Positions 8,516 to 18,108 are shown, counted from the stretch's first letter. The stretch: 55,719 nucleotides of DNA from an uncultured Gammaproteobacteria bacterium (GCA_905479295.1 CAJQLY010000048.1:1-55719); one strand, 5' to 3'. Notes: generated by a model not told the origin, from the sequence alone. Numbers and translations: made by a program.

Positions 8516-9469
8516 TTACGTCAGCTCATCGGCTAAACGATCTGTACTGCGGATCAATGCATCGACCATTTCATCTTCAGTTGCTGAATGACCGCTATTA
8601 GGCGCGATAATTAGTTCAGCCTTGGTCCAGCGCTGATGTAAGGCATAGGCCTGCTCCACTGGACAAACCACGTCATAGCGGCCATGCACAATGGCACCAG
8701 GAATATCGGCTAAACAATCGGCATCACGTAATAATTGGTCTGGCTCTAAGTAGGAATCATGCATGAAGTAATGGCATTCGATACGCGCCAAACTCAGGGC
8801 AGTATGGGCATCACCAAAATGATCGATTACCGTATCCTTCGGCCGTAGTGTTGATGTCCGACCCTCCCAAATAGACCAGCGCTTAGCCGCTTCTAGCTGC
8901 TGCTCTGGATCATCACCAGAGAGGCGTTGATGGTAGGCACTGACCATATCACCACGCTCTGCCGCAGGAATGAATGACTCATAGTCCTGCCAATAGTCAG
9001 GAAAAATAGCGCTAGCACCGTCTTGATAAAACCATTGGATATCGCGTTTGCGACAGAGAAAAACACCGCGTAGCACTAAGCCCATAACCTTTTCTGGGTA
9101 CTGTTCAGCATAGGCCAATGCCAATGTTGAACCCCAAGAGCCACCAAACACTACCCATTGATCAATGTTCAGCTCGACTCGTAGCTGCTCTATATCCGCA
9201 ATCAGGTCCGGCGTCGTATTATTTTCGGTGGAGGCGTGTGGCTTTGAACGACCGGCACCACGTTGATCAAACAAGATGATTCGATAACGCTCTGGATCAA
9301 AAAAACGTGGATGGTAGTCTTCACAGCCGGAGCCAGGGCCACCGTGTAAGAAGACTACAGGCAAGCCATTAGGATTACCGTATTCAGCCACCCATAATTG
9401 ATGTGGCTGACCAACCGGGAGATAGAATTCACGCGTTGCTTGGGCCTGTGGATAGAATGTACGCATCAT
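8516..9469 (-). CDS. pip: Proline iminopeptidase (alpha/beta hydrolase)
   Basis: This 317-residue serine peptidase removes N-terminal proline from peptides. The alpha/beta-hydrolase fold is marked by the oxyanion region FLHGGPGSGCEDYH, FDQRGAGRS, and the nucleophile elbow FGGSWGSTLALAYAEQ (catalytic Ser). The likely acid is in GRYDVVCP and the catalytic His in PNSGHSATE. These match the S33 family. Two consecutive ATG codons (9469 and 9466) are both possible starts. A terminator for the preceding operon lies immediately upstream, so transcription probably begins in the short gap. Confidence 0.92.
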   Translation of the reverse strand: MMRTFYPQAQATREFYLPVGQPHQLWVAEYGNPNGLPVVFLHGGPGSGCEDYHPRFFDPERYRIILFDQRGAGRSKPHASTENNTTPDLIADIEQLRVELNIDQWVVFGGSWGSTLALAYAEQYPEKVMGLVLRGVFLCRKRDIQWFYQDGASAIFPDYWQDYESFIPAAERGDMVSAYHQRLSGDDPEQQLEAAKRWSIWEGRTSTLRPKDTVIDHFGDAHTALSLARIECHYFMHDSYLEPDQLLRDADCLADIPGAIVHGRYDVVCPVEQAYALHQRWTKAELIIAPNSGHSATEDEMVDALIRSTDRLADELT

Positions 9470-9495
9470 ATAAAGTAGTCGCTATCGGGAAGTAG

Positions 9496-9527
9496 AAAAA
9501 AGCCCCAAATCATTATTGCATTGGGCT
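9496..9527 (-). terminator. Rho-independent terminator of the ntr/trk operon
   Basis: Reading the minus strand, AGCCCAA and TTGGGGCT form a stem (one G bulged) with an 8-base loop, followed by six T residues. It sits between the methyltransferase stop (9588) and the pip start (9469). It therefore should end the long minus-strand unit that begins at def or fmt. Confidence 0.8.
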
Positions 9528-9587
9528 GGAAAAGCAATAGGTGGCTAGCATTTGATTGATATCCATAAAGTTCTAGTAACGCGGTTA

Positions 9588-10202
9588 CTAAGGACGTTGC
9601 GCTATGATCATCGCTTGATTACGAAACCCCTGCGTCGTATCACCCTGCAAACCATCCTCTCGATAAAGCAGGATATGTAGTCCTGCACAGTGTCTTAATA
9701 ATTCGTTTTCAGCTAAGCGATAAGCATTGTTACTAGGCCCACTAGCGCCTAGACGCTGTTGCGTGAAGGTCTGGTAGAACAGCAATCCGCGTGGACGTAA
9801 GGCCCGAAGCAAAGATGGTAGCAATGGACGGTAGAGATAATGACTGACAACAATGACATCAAAGCTACTATTATTGAGTCTTTCACTTTGCTGCTCTGTT
9901 TCATTTTCTAAGTTGCGGCAACAACAACTAATAGCAAGCTGTTGTTGCTCTGCATAGGTACTGAGTTTAGTCATCGCGACACTGGATAGATCAATCGCAC
10001 TGACTTCAAGTCCAGCTCGTGCAAGATGAATTGCATTGCCACCAAGGCCACTAGCCAAATCTAAAGCGCTGCCTCGACTAGGCAATAAATGGCTATTTTC
10101 AATTAGTACTGCAGAGGGCTGCGCATCGGCACACTCTAGTACCGCAAAGCGCTGATCCCATTTTTCTGACGGCAGACTCACTCTATATTTAGCGTTAGTC
10201 AC
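9588..10202 (-). CDS. Class I SAM-dependent methyltransferase, substrate unknown
   Basis: The Rossmann-fold motif I SALDLASGLGGNAIHLARAG, a motif-II-like EVSAIDLSSVAM and a motif-IV-like FDVIVVSHYLYRPLL show a SAM-dependent methyltransferase of the small TehB/UbiE-like group. The substrate is not predictable. The frame stays open into trkH, so the start is uncertain. A GTG at 10202 overlaps the trkH stop by eight bases (GTGACTAA) and gives ~204 residues, while a codon at 10247 would overlap trkH by 53 bases. The region SEKWDQRFA near the N-terminus is typical for these enzymes. Last gene before the terminator. Confidence 0.8.
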   Translation of the reverse strand: MTNAKYRVSLPSEKWDQRFAVLECADAQPSAVLIENSHLLPSRGSALDLASGLGGNAIHLARAGLEVSAIDLSSVAMTKLSTYAEQQQLAISCCCRNLENETEQQSERLNNSSFDVIVVSHYLYRPLLPSLLRALRPRGLLFYQTFTQQRLGASGPSNNAYRLAENELLRHCAGLHILLYREDGLQGDTTQGFRNQAMIIAQRP

Positions 10203-11649
10203 GCCAGAAAAATGGCGTGAAGATAACCAATAGAGTAAATATCTCAAGACGACCTAAGAGCATGCCGAGGCATAGCATCAGTTTGTTTACTTCACTTAAG
10301 CTGGCATAGTTCTGACTGACTTCACCTAGACCAGGGCCTAAGTTATTCAAAGTGGCTGCCACTGCAGAATAGGCCGAGACATGATCGAGACCAGTCGCAA
10401 CCAAGAACAACATCATGCCCAGAAAAATTGCAAGATAGGCAAAAAGGAATCCCCAGACTGCTTCCATAACACGTCCTTCCACCGGCTTCTTACCAATCTT
10501 CACCGCAAACTGCCCGTTTGGATGAACTAAACGACGTAGCTCGCGCATCCCTTGTTTGAACAATAGTAAGACACGGATAACCTTCATACCGCCACCTGTT
10601 GAGCCAGCACAACCACCAACAAAACTGAGCAAGATAAGTAGCATCGGTAAGGCTGCTGGCCAGCTTGAAAAATCAGCCGAAGTAAAACCTGTAGTGGTGC
10701 CAATAGAGACCACTTGAAAAACGCTCTTGGTCCAAAGTGTAAAGCCATCAGAAAAAATCTGTGCATTTTGTAGGATCAATGCTGCCAATAGCGACACACC
10801 AATTAGGAGCATTGCATAGACCCTAAACTCAGTGTCATTCCAGTAAGCAGAAAACTTACGGCTGCGCCAAGCGACAAAGTGCAAACCAAAGTTAGCACCT
10901 GAAATCAGCATAAATAAAATGGCAATCCATTCGATAGCGCTACTATTAAAATAGCCCATATTGGCATCGTGAGTCGAAAAACCACCAATCGCTATCGTTG
11001 AGAAGCTATGACAGACCGCATCAAAAAAACTCATGCCAGCGATCCAGTAGGCATAAGCACAGACCACGGTTAAGAACAGATAGATATACCATAGTGCTTT
11101 CGCCGTCTCGGTAATACGTGGTGTTAACTTATTATCTTTAACTGGCCCCGGAGTCTCTGCACGATAGAGCTGCATGCCACCAATGCCTAACATCGGCAAA
11201 ATAGCGACAGCCAAAACAATGATGCCCATACCCCCTAACCATTGCAGTTGCTGACGATAATATAAGAGTGATGCAGGCAAATCATCAAGCCCAGTCAGTA
11301 CCGTTGCACCAGTTGTCGTCAGGCCAGAGAGAGATTCAAATAAGGCATCAACCAGCGATACTTCTATTGCAGCTGAAAAATATAAAGGTAAGGCACCAAA
11401 ACTACCAAGTACGGTCCAAAACAGAACCACCACTAAGAATCCATCACGTAAGCGCAGATCAGCACGCTGACTTCGATGCGGTAACCAGAGCACAACACCG
11501 GTGATAAAGGCAGATAAAAACGCGAGGCCGAAGGTGTATAGACTATCACTCTCAGCGAAGTATTCACCAACCAATAACGGTGGTAACAGGGTCAAGCTAA
11601 AGAGCATAAGCAGCTGACCCAGTATGCGTTGGATGACGGCTCCTTGCAT
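10195..11649 (-). CDS. trkH: Trk potassium uptake system membrane subunit TrkH
   Basis: TrkH is the ion-conducting subunit of the low-affinity K+ uptake system. The 484-residue protein has multiple hydrophobic helices with the pore-loop segments of the Trk/Ktr/HKT superfamily: SLSGLTTTGATVLTGLDDLP, FSTIAIGGFSTHD, SIGTTTGFTSADFSSWP and TLNNLGPGLGEV, each carrying a conserved filter glycine. It lies 15 bases downstream of trkA, which encodes its regulatory gating subunit. The C-terminus ends LEIFTLLVIFTPFFWRD, as in enteric TrkH. Confidence 0.96.
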   Translation of the reverse strand: MQGAVIQRILGQLLMLFSLTLLPPLLVGEYFAESDSLYTFGLAFLSAFITGVVLWLPHRSQRADLRLRDGFLVVVLFWTVLGSFGALPLYFSAAIEVSLVDALFESLSGLTTTGATVLTGLDDLPASLLYYRQQLQWLGGMGIIVLAVAILPMLGIGGMQLYRAETPGPVKDNKLTPRITETAKALWYIYLFLTVVCAYAYWIAGMSFFDAVCHSFSTIAIGGFSTHDANMGYFNSSAIEWIAILFMLISGANFGLHFVAWRSRKFSAYWNDTEFRVYAMLLIGVSLLAALILQNAQIFSDGFTLWTKSVFQVVSIGTTTGFTSADFSSWPAALPMLLILLSFVGGCAGSTGGGMKVIRVLLLFKQGMRELRRLVHPNGQFAVKIGKKPVEGRVMEAVWGFLFAYLAIFLGMMLFLVATGLDHVSAYSAVAATLNNLGPGLGEVSQNYASLSEVNKLMLCLGMLLGRLEIFTLLVIFTPFFWRD

Positions 11650-11664
11650 TATCTAGATCCTAAA

Positions 11665-13038
11665 TTAAATGAAAGTCGCGCTGACTTGAAACAGTCGCTC
11701 AACTTCGTGGATACGGTCTTTCTCTGATAAAAACATAATCACGTGATCATCCGCTTGAATCAAAATATCAGGGTGTGAAATCATCATTGTCCCTTCACGC
11801 ACAATTGCACCAATGTGGGTGCCCTTGGGTAGCTTAATCTCTTCAATCCTACGACCGACTACTTTGGATGTCTTTTTATCACCATGTGCCACCGCTTCAA
11901 TTGCTTCTGCCGCGCCTTTACGTAACGAGTGCACAGCAACAATATCGCCACGACGAATATGTGCGAGTAGGGCGCCGATGGTAACTTGCTGTGGCGAGAT
12001 CGCAATATCAATCATGCCGCTCTCAACTAACTCGACATAACTTGGTCGGTTAATCAGAGACATGGTTTTACGAGCACCTAACCGTTTAGCCAACATAGCA
12101 GATAAGATATTCGCCTCATCATCATTAGTAAGCGCACAGAAGATATCAACATTCTCAATATTCTCCTCCAATAAGATATCTTCATCGGCAGCATCACCTC
12201 GAAGGACAATAGTCTTATCCAAGATCTCAGAGAGGTATCGTGCACGATCAGGATCACGCTCGATCAGTTTCACCCGATAATTTTGTTCTAGAATCTGTGC
12301 CAGCTGTAAACCGATATTACCGCCACCCGCTATCAAAATGCGTCGATTAGGCTTATCTACACCCTGCAATGCAGAGGTTACTTTATTCGCCTGCTGAGCC
12401 GCTGTTACAAAAAATAATTCATCACCAGTTTCAACACGCGTTTCATCGGTAAAGGCTACAGCCTCTCGCTTACGATAGATCGCAACAATAGAAAAGTCAT
12501 AGGCGGCATATTCACGTGCAAGATCAGCCAAAGTCTTACCAGTGAACCGGCTATCTCGGCTCACACGTGCCGCGACCAGCTGTACTTTGCCATCTGCAAA
12601 ATTAAGTACCTGCAATGCACCAGGATGATCGATCAGGTTTTTAACGTACTTTGAGACTAATAACTCTGGACTAATCAGCAAGTCTACAGGCATCGCTTCT
12701 TGTACAAATAGGTCTTGGTAATTGAGGTAATCACTTGCCCTCACGCGCGCAATTTTAGTTGGCGTATGAAATAGGGTATAGGCTACTTGGCAGGCCACTA
12801 TATTCGTCTCATCACTATTAGTGAGAGCAACGATCATGCTGGCATCATTAGCCCCAGCACGTTCGAGTACACTTGGATGTGAGGCATGACCTTGCACTGT
12901 TTGTAGATCAACCCGATCTTGAATCTCATGTAAAAGATTCGCGTTCTGATCAACCAAGGTAATGTCATTTGATTCACTAGCCAGACTAAGTGCTAATGAT
13001 CCACCAACCTGCCCAGCACCCAATATTATTATTTTCAT
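11665..13038 (-). CDS. trkA: Trk potassium uptake system NAD-binding subunit TrkA
   Basis: TrkA is a cytoplasmic peripheral protein that gates TrkH in response to nucleotides. It is a tandem of two RCK modules. Each has a Rossmann NAD-binding core (IILGAGQVGGSLALSLA at residue ~3 and ILIAGGGNIGLQLAQILE at ~233), and each is followed by a TrkA-C domain. The 457-residue length equals the family norm. It is encoded between ntrX and trkH, an arrangement frequent in gammaproteobacteria. Confidence 0.97.
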   Translation of the reverse strand: MKIIILGAGQVGGSLALSLASESNDITLVDQNANLLHEIQDRVDLQTVQGHASHPSVLERAGANDASMIVALTNSDETNIVACQVAYTLFHTPTKIARVRASDYLNYQDLFVQEAMPVDLLISPELLVSKYVKNLIDHPGALQVLNFADGKVQLVAARVSRDSRFTGKTLADLAREYAAYDFSIVAIYRKREAVAFTDETRVETGDELFFVTAAQQANKVTSALQGVDKPNRRILIAGGGNIGLQLAQILEQNYRVKLIERDPDRARYLSEILDKTIVLRGDAADEDILLEENIENVDIFCALTNDDEANILSAMLAKRLGARKTMSLINRPSYVELVESGMIDIAISPQQVTIGALLAHIRRGDIVAVHSLRKGAAEAIEAVAHGDKKTSKVVGRRIEEIKLPKGTHIGAIVREGTMMISHPDILIQADDHVIMFLSEKDRIHEVERLFQVSATFI

Positions 13039-13076
13039 TCTGCTTTTGATCCAATCATGACAATTTAATTATCATC

Positions 13077-14402
13077 TTATTGTTTTGAGTTTATACCCAA
13101 TGCACGAAGTTTACGGTAAAGATTTGTACGCTCCATGCCGACCACTTCAGCTAACCGCGTGACACTGCCATCTACTTTTTCTAACTGACGCACTAAATAG
13201 TGCTTTTCAAATGCTTCACGTGCCTCACGTAATGGAAGATTAAATAGACTATCTAAACCCCCACTTGTGTTAATTCCTGGCTCTTGTTGTGACTGTAATA
13301 ACTGCTGCACTTCTTTTAATTCAATTTCTTGTTCGCCACCAATGATCAACAGCTGCTGTAGCACACCTTTCAGTTCAGTTAAATTTCCTGGCCAGTGATG
13401 GTGTAAAAATGCATTTTGTGCAGCAATAGAACATTTACGATAGGGGTAATTCTCATTAGAGCAGAAATAGTCGATGAAATGATTTATTAAATCAGGAATA
13501 TCTTCTTTATGCTCGCGCAATGGCGGCAAGTCTATACGTAACATACCAAAACCTATTTGAAATAGGCTCAATACTTTCTTTGATGCTTGGTCACTTATAC
13601 CGACCGTCAAGCGAACGTTAAAACGCTGGAATACGTCTGCATCGTGTAACTGTTGCAATAAATCAACCAACCGCTGTTGTATTGGGTCATTGATAGCATT
13701 GAAGTGCTCCAGATAGATAGCACCGGCCTGGTTTTTACGAATACTTTCTATTAACTCGCTTTTGATCGCCGCCCATGCAATATCACTACCATCAAGCTCA
13801 TTAAAACGCTTATAGGAAATTACCAGTAAAGGCTGGTTGGAGCGCTCACTTAACTGATGTATATAGTGTGCAAGGCTGCCTCGACCACTACCTTCCTCAC
13901 CCTGCAATAAAATTGATGCGTTTTGCTTAGCACAACGCTTGCAATTAGCAATCAACTCTTCAACTACTGGACTGGAGCCTACTGGCATCAACCAATCAGC
14001 ACCTTTATCTTCATGTGCTGATTCTTTCTGTGGATGGGCATCTAAGGCTTTACGCGCAGTGCTAATGAGCTTTGCTGTCGTCAGTGGCTTTTCTATAAAA
14101 CCAAAAGCACCTAAACGAGTCGCCTCTACTGCTGTTTCAACTGTGCCATGGCCTGACATCATGATGATTGGACAATCAACTTTTTGCTCTTCTTTCCATT
14201 CTTTTAACAGAGTAATGCCATCTTGATCAGGCATCCAGATATCAAGTAAGACTAAATCATATTGCGTATTTGAAATCTGCTCACAGGCACTCTTTGCATT
14301 CTCAGCAATACTAACCTTGTAGCCCTCATCACTTAATATTTCACTCACCAAGGAGCAAATATCAGGTTCATCATCGACTACTAAAATTCTTTCTACTGCC
14401 AT
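13077..14402 (-). CDS. ntrX: NtrX-type response regulator with degenerate AAA+ domain
   Basis: Three domains are visible: an N-terminal receiver (residues ~5-120, phospho-acceptor Asp54 in VLLDIWMPD, KP at ~105), an AAA+ sigma54-interaction-like domain (~140-370), and a C-terminal Fis-type helix-turn-helix (GSVTRLAEVVGMERTNLYRK). The central domain is unusual. The Walker A region reads GEEGSGRG (168-175) with Arg for the ATP-binding Lys, the Walker B region reads GAIYLEHF rather than an LDE(I/V) form, and the GAFTGA sigma54-contact loop is missing. It therefore probably binds DNA and answers NtrY without acting as a sigma54 ATPase. Its ATG overlaps the ntrY stop (TAATG). Confidence 0.88.
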   Translation of the reverse strand: MAVERILVVDDEPDICSLVSEILSDEGYKVSIAENAKSACEQISNTQYDLVLLDIWMPDQDGITLLKEWKEEQKVDCPIIMMSGHGTVETAVEATRLGAFGFIEKPLTTAKLISTARKALDAHPQKESAHEDKGADWLMPVGSSPVVEELIANCKRCAKQNASILLQGEEGSGRGSLAHYIHQLSERSNQPLLVISYKRFNELDGSDIAWAAIKSELIESIRKNQAGAIYLEHFNAINDPIQQRLVDLLQQLHDADVFQRFNVRLTVGISDQASKKVLSLFQIGFGMLRIDLPPLREHKEDIPDLINHFIDYFCSNENYPYRKCSIAAQNAFLHHHWPGNLTELKGVLQQLLIIGGEQEIELKEVQQLLQSQQEPGINTSGGLDSLFNLPLREAREAFEKHYLVRQLEKVDGSVTRLAEVVGMERTNLYRKLRALGINSKQ

Positions 14403-16591
14403 TACTCTTGACCTATATTGCGATCGGCAAATGCCGCTGAAGAATTATAGCTTGGCAATCGAATCAGTATCATCGCACCACCACATGTTCGATTACTCAC
14501 TTGAATAATACCATTATGTTCTTCAATAATTTTTTTCACAATCGCAAGACCTAGGCCATTACCTCTTTGCTTTGTTGTCATATAGGGATCAAAAGCCTGG
14601 CTTAACATTTCTGGCGAGAAACCTTGGCCATTATCGAGTAGCTCAATTGTGATATAAAGCTTGTTTAAATAGAGCTGAGCGCCAGCACTAATTTGTATCT
14701 GACAGTGCGTATCTATCGCCGTAGCTTCCATCGAGTTCTTAATTAAATTATGCAGCACTTGGCGTAAGCGACCTGAGTCACCACGTACAAATAACGTTTC
14801 GGAATTCAAGTTTAAATCCAGCCTGATTTTCTGTGCATTACCTTTGTATAACTCTGCAATATTGCGAATCAAATCATTAATATCTAAAGGCTTACTGTCG
14901 ATCAGTGGCATCCGTGCATAGGCAGAAAAATCATCGACCATCAGCCCCATTGATTCTACCTGTTGCACGATAGTATGCGTTGCCCTATCCACCAAGTCGG
15001 CCTGATCTGGCTGTAACACTGGTAGTAACTTTCGGCGTAGGCGTTCAGCGGATAATTGAATTGGGGTCAATGGATTCTTAATCTCATGTGCTAAGCGTCT
15101 AGCGACTTCACCCCATGCGCTATCACGCTGGGCTTGCAGTAATGTTGTTATGTCATCAAAAACCAGTACATAGCCACGCTTAGATGCATCTTCACCCAAT
15201 AGCTTTACACTTTTACAAAGAATAGTCTTACGTCCTTCAGAGGTAAAGATTTCTAATTCTTTCTGCCACTCTTCCGATGTTTGTCGTAGCTGGGTAACAA
15301 CTGAGAGAGTGAACGTTTTTAAAAAATCATGCCGAGTACCCACATGCATCAGTGGCTTATCAATGAAACCTGTAATATCGATTCCTAGAATCTGGCTGGT
15401 GGCTGCATTTGCAGTTTTTATTTGTAGCGACTCATCCAGACTTAAAACACCTGAAGACAAGTGCTCTAAAATTTTATGTAAATAGAGCCGTTGATTATCA
15501 ATGATGCGCTGACTAATTACCGTCGTATCCCGTGCCACAGATAGACGTTCTGTCATACGATTAAATGAGGCTACCAGCATGCCTAGATCATCACTTTGTC
15601 GTACCGAGATTTTTTTATGATACTGGCCTGCAGCAACTGCTTTAGTGCCTTCCACCAATTCTCGAACTGGAGAAACTAATACACGCGAAAAATAGAAGGC
15701 GGTAAATACTGCAAACAATATACCTAGGGCTAAAACCAAGGTCAGAATCAGAATGAAATTCTGCTTTAACGGCCCACGCAAATAGATGAGTTCATTATAT
15801 TGACCGAATGCTGTTTGCACATTATTAGTGAGTTCACTGATACGATCAGAAATTGGATAAATAAATTGTAGGTACTGAAACTCAGTAGCATTTAATTCTG
15901 GTGGCATCGAAAATACTAAGCGTATATGTAAGCCCCCATCACCAATAGGCTCCATAGCGACATAATTTTCACCACTGTTAAGTCGCTGTAAAATACTTTC
16001 ATCTAATAATACCGGCACATCAGTATTTGGCTCTGAACTTCCCGATGCGATAATACGATTATTAGAATCAAATAAAACAATTTCATCAGCATTACTGGTG
16101 CTGAGTAGTTCATTAATAGTTAGTGTGGCATTGAAGGAATCATTACCCTCAAATTGCTTAGATAAGGGCTCCGTCTGTTGGCTTAGACTTCGGATATGCA
16201 TATCCAAAGAAGAACGGCTCAAGCTCACTGCATCTTGCAAGGCCTTTTCAACCTTCACATCAAACCAACTATCTACACCCTCTTCAACCAGCCAAATCGA
16301 GAAGGTATAAACAATAAGTACCGGCATGCTGGCAATAACTACAAATGACCAAACCAGCCGCAGGGTCAATCTAGAACCAGGCTCCTTGCGCTTTAACTGG
16401 CGCTTTAATTGGTTCGCGTTATACCCAATCAGCGCAACAAACAACAGCAACAAAACTGAGTTGATGGGTAACAGCCAATTATGTAAGCGGCCAAAGTAAC
16501 TGCCATTTTGAGTTGCATCTGCTATTAATAAGACGGCCGCTACCAGAGACACAAAGAGTATGGCAAGCCAAACCTTACCGCTACGCCCCAT
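14402..16591 (-). CDS. ntrY: NtrY-type membrane sensor histidine kinase
   Basis: The 729-residue kinase has two N-terminal hydrophobic helices, a third near residue 85-105, a periplasmic sensor region (~110-270), a helix near 275-300, and a HAMP domain (~300-350, VSPVRELVEGTKAVAAGQ). A PAS-like segment (~370-480) and a HisKA domain with phospho-acceptor His502 (RRLAHEIKNPLTPIQLSAERL) follow. The HATPase_c domain has N (LHNLIKNSMEA), DNGQGF and GNGLGLAIVKKI boxes. This is the NtrY architecture (nitrogen/redox-linked sensing in other bacteria). It is translationally coupled to ntrX downstream and overlaps the DUF4390 gene by 11 bases upstream. Confidence 0.93.
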   Translation of the reverse strand: MGRSGKVWLAILFVSLVAAVLLIADATQNGSYFGRLHNWLLPINSVLLLLFVALIGYNANQLKRQLKRKEPGSRLTLRLVWSFVVIASMPVLIVYTFSIWLVEEGVDSWFDVKVEKALQDAVSLSRSSLDMHIRSLSQQTEPLSKQFEGNDSFNATLTINELLSTSNADEIVLFDSNNRIIASGSSEPNTDVPVLLDESILQRLNSGENYVAMEPIGDGGLHIRLVFSMPPELNATEFQYLQFIYPISDRISELTNNVQTAFGQYNELIYLRGPLKQNFILILTLVLALGILFAVFTAFYFSRVLVSPVRELVEGTKAVAAGQYHKKISVRQSDDLGMLVASFNRMTERLSVARDTTVISQRIIDNQRLYLHKILEHLSSGVLSLDESLQIKTANAATSQILGIDITGFIDKPLMHVGTRHDFLKTFTLSVVTQLRQTSEEWQKELEIFTSEGRKTILCKSVKLLGEDASKRGYVLVFDDITTLLQAQRDSAWGEVARRLAHEIKNPLTPIQLSAERLRRKLLPVLQPDQADLVDRATHTIVQQVESMGLMVDDFSAYARMPLIDSKPLDINDLIRNIAELYKGNAQKIRLDLNLNSETLFVRGDSGRLRQVLHNLIKNSMEATAIDTHCQIQISAGAQLYLNKLYITIELLDNGQGFSPEMLSQAFDPYMTTKQRGNGLGLAIVKKIIEEHNGIIQVSNRTCGGAMILIRLPSYNSSAAFADRNIGQE

Positions 16592-17162
16592 CTTTTATAA
16601 CCTCAACAACTCGCCAGCCACTGACTGGCCGCCAATCCTTTGTAAAATAACTTTGCACTCGCAAAGGGAGCGGCAACTCATCGTTAAGTAGTTTTGCACG
16701 TGCTTGCAAGTAATAGTCACCGTCCTCAGTAATAGAAGATTGATAGCCTAAAGATAGTCTGTCAGCCTTACCCATAAAAGCTAGGGCAGCTCGTAAACTT
16801 ACGAAGCTACGTTCTGCCTGTAAATGAGGTTCACGTACAATAAATTGTTTGAGCAAGGCATAGTATTTAATATCAAAGTTTTGACTGCTGCTGAGAATGA
16901 GCTTGTCAGGCAAAACATTCCGCTTTCGCAATAGCTCAAAAGTTGTCTGAAAATGCATAACAATCCCATTCTCCAAAGCCTGAATGATTTTCTTATCCAG
17001 CTCATAATCGATCTGACAACTTACCTGGATCTGACCAGACACAAAATCAAAAAAGAGCCGGCTGACTCGAAGTTGATCGGCATAAACAGATTGAGCACTG
17101 AGCAGTAGTAACGCAAGCAAAGGCCATCGCTTAATATACCTTAGAGGTTTACGCTCAAACAT
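16581..17162 (-). CDS. DUF4390 exported protein
   Basis: About 193 residues, with a basic N-terminus and hydrophobic stretch ending SVYA, consistent with a signal peptide or anchor; the rest would be periplasmic. The sequence after it (RVSRLFFDFVSGQIQVSCQI, LENGIVMHFQTTFELLRKR) matches the DUF4390 family, which has no established function and usually sits beside ntrYX. The ATG at 17162 overlaps the fmt stop (ATGTTTGA); a GTG one codon upstream is an alternative. It overlaps ntrY by 11 bases, so fmt-DUF4390-ntrY-ntrX look translationally coupled. An accessory role for NtrY sensing is a reasonable guess only. Confidence 0.85.
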   Translation of the reverse strand: MFERKPLRYIKRWPLLALLLLSAQSVYADQLRVSRLFFDFVSGQIQVSCQIDYELDKKIIQALENGIVMHFQTTFELLRKRNVLPDKLILSSSQNFDIKYYALLKQFIVREPHLQAERSFVSLRAALAFMGKADRLSLGYQSSITEDGDYYLQARAKLLNDELPLPLRVQSYFTKDWRPVSGWRVVEVIKDGA

Positions 17163-18108
17163 CACCTAAAGATTCACCTTGTAAGGAGCGTGAATGGGAA
17201 AATTGTGCCGCGGTCATTTGTTTTTTTCCTGCCGGTACCAATTCTAAGATGCGTAAACACTGGTCGCCTGTCTGCACCAATATACCCTCTGCATCTGCAC
17301 CCAATATAGTGCCCGCCGAGACCTTACTTTCCTCAGTTCCAGCAGACGCTGCAACAGACACTCGAGTAAGACCCAAACGCTGACTACCTAGTATGGTGTA
17401 GCACCCTGGCCACGGATAATAAGCACGCTGGCGACGTTCAATTTCACTCGCTGGCAAAGTCCAATCGACTAAGCCATCTTCCTTTTTCATCTTACCGCAA
17501 TAGACTGCATCAGCCTCATCCTGATCGATGGGGGTTACATCTAAGGCAGAAACCCGTTCCATCGCTTGCAGCAACAACGGGCCACAGAGGGGTAATAACT
17601 TATCGTGTAAGGTTTGGCTATTATCAGCAGATGTAATGGCACATGAGCCCATAGCCCAAACAGCACCAGCATCCATCCGCTTAACCATTTGCATAATCGA
17701 GATACCCGTCTCGTGATCATCGGCCAAAATAGCATGATGAATCGGAGAAGCACCGCGCCACCGAGGTAGCAACGAGGCATGGATGTTGATACAACCATGT
17801 CGCGGTAATGTTAATAGGTTATTGCTAAATAATTGGCCATAGGCAGCTACTACCATTAGATCTAAATTTAGCGCCTTCAGTTGTGCCAAACTCTCTTCAC
17901 TATTGATATTAGATGGCTGCAAAACAGGCAAGCCTAAATCTAGAGCAGCTTGTTTAACCGGACTAAAGCCAAGCTTTTGACCACGCCCAATGCGTCGATC
18001 AGGTTGGCTAATAACGGCGAGCACTTGATGCCCACTAGCCGCTAGGGCCTGTAGTGCAGGCACTGCAAATTCAGGGGTGCCCGCATAGGCGATACGCATT
18101 TCAGGCAT
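17155..18108 (-). CDS. fmt: Methionyl-tRNA formyltransferase
   Basis: Fmt formylates initiator Met-tRNA using 10-formyl-tetrahydrofolate. The N-terminal catalytic domain has RIAYAGTPEFAVPAL, the folate/active-site segment GCINIHASLLPRWRGASPIHHAIL (Asn-His of the catalytic triad within it), and GDHETGISIM-like DDHETGISIMQM with the Asp. A C-terminal OB-like tRNA-binding domain follows from ~residue 205. The 317-residue length is normal. Starts at 18108 or three codons later (18099) are both possible. It follows def by 26 bases. rsmB, often the next gene, is absent here. Confidence 0.96.
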   Translation of the reverse strand: MPEMRIAYAGTPEFAVPALQALAASGHQVLAVISQPDRRIGRGQKLGFSPVKQAALDLGLPVLQPSNINSEESLAQLKALNLDLMVVAAYGQLFSNNLLTLPRHGCINIHASLLPRWRGASPIHHAILADDHETGISIMQMVKRMDAGAVWAMGSCAITSADNSQTLHDKLLPLCGPLLLQAMERVSALDVTPIDQDEADAVYCGKMKKEDGLVDWTLPASEIERRQRAYYPWPGCYTILGSQRLGLTRVSVAASAGTEESKVSAGTILGADAEGILVQTGDQCLRILELVPAGKKQMTAAQFSHSRSLQGESLGDV

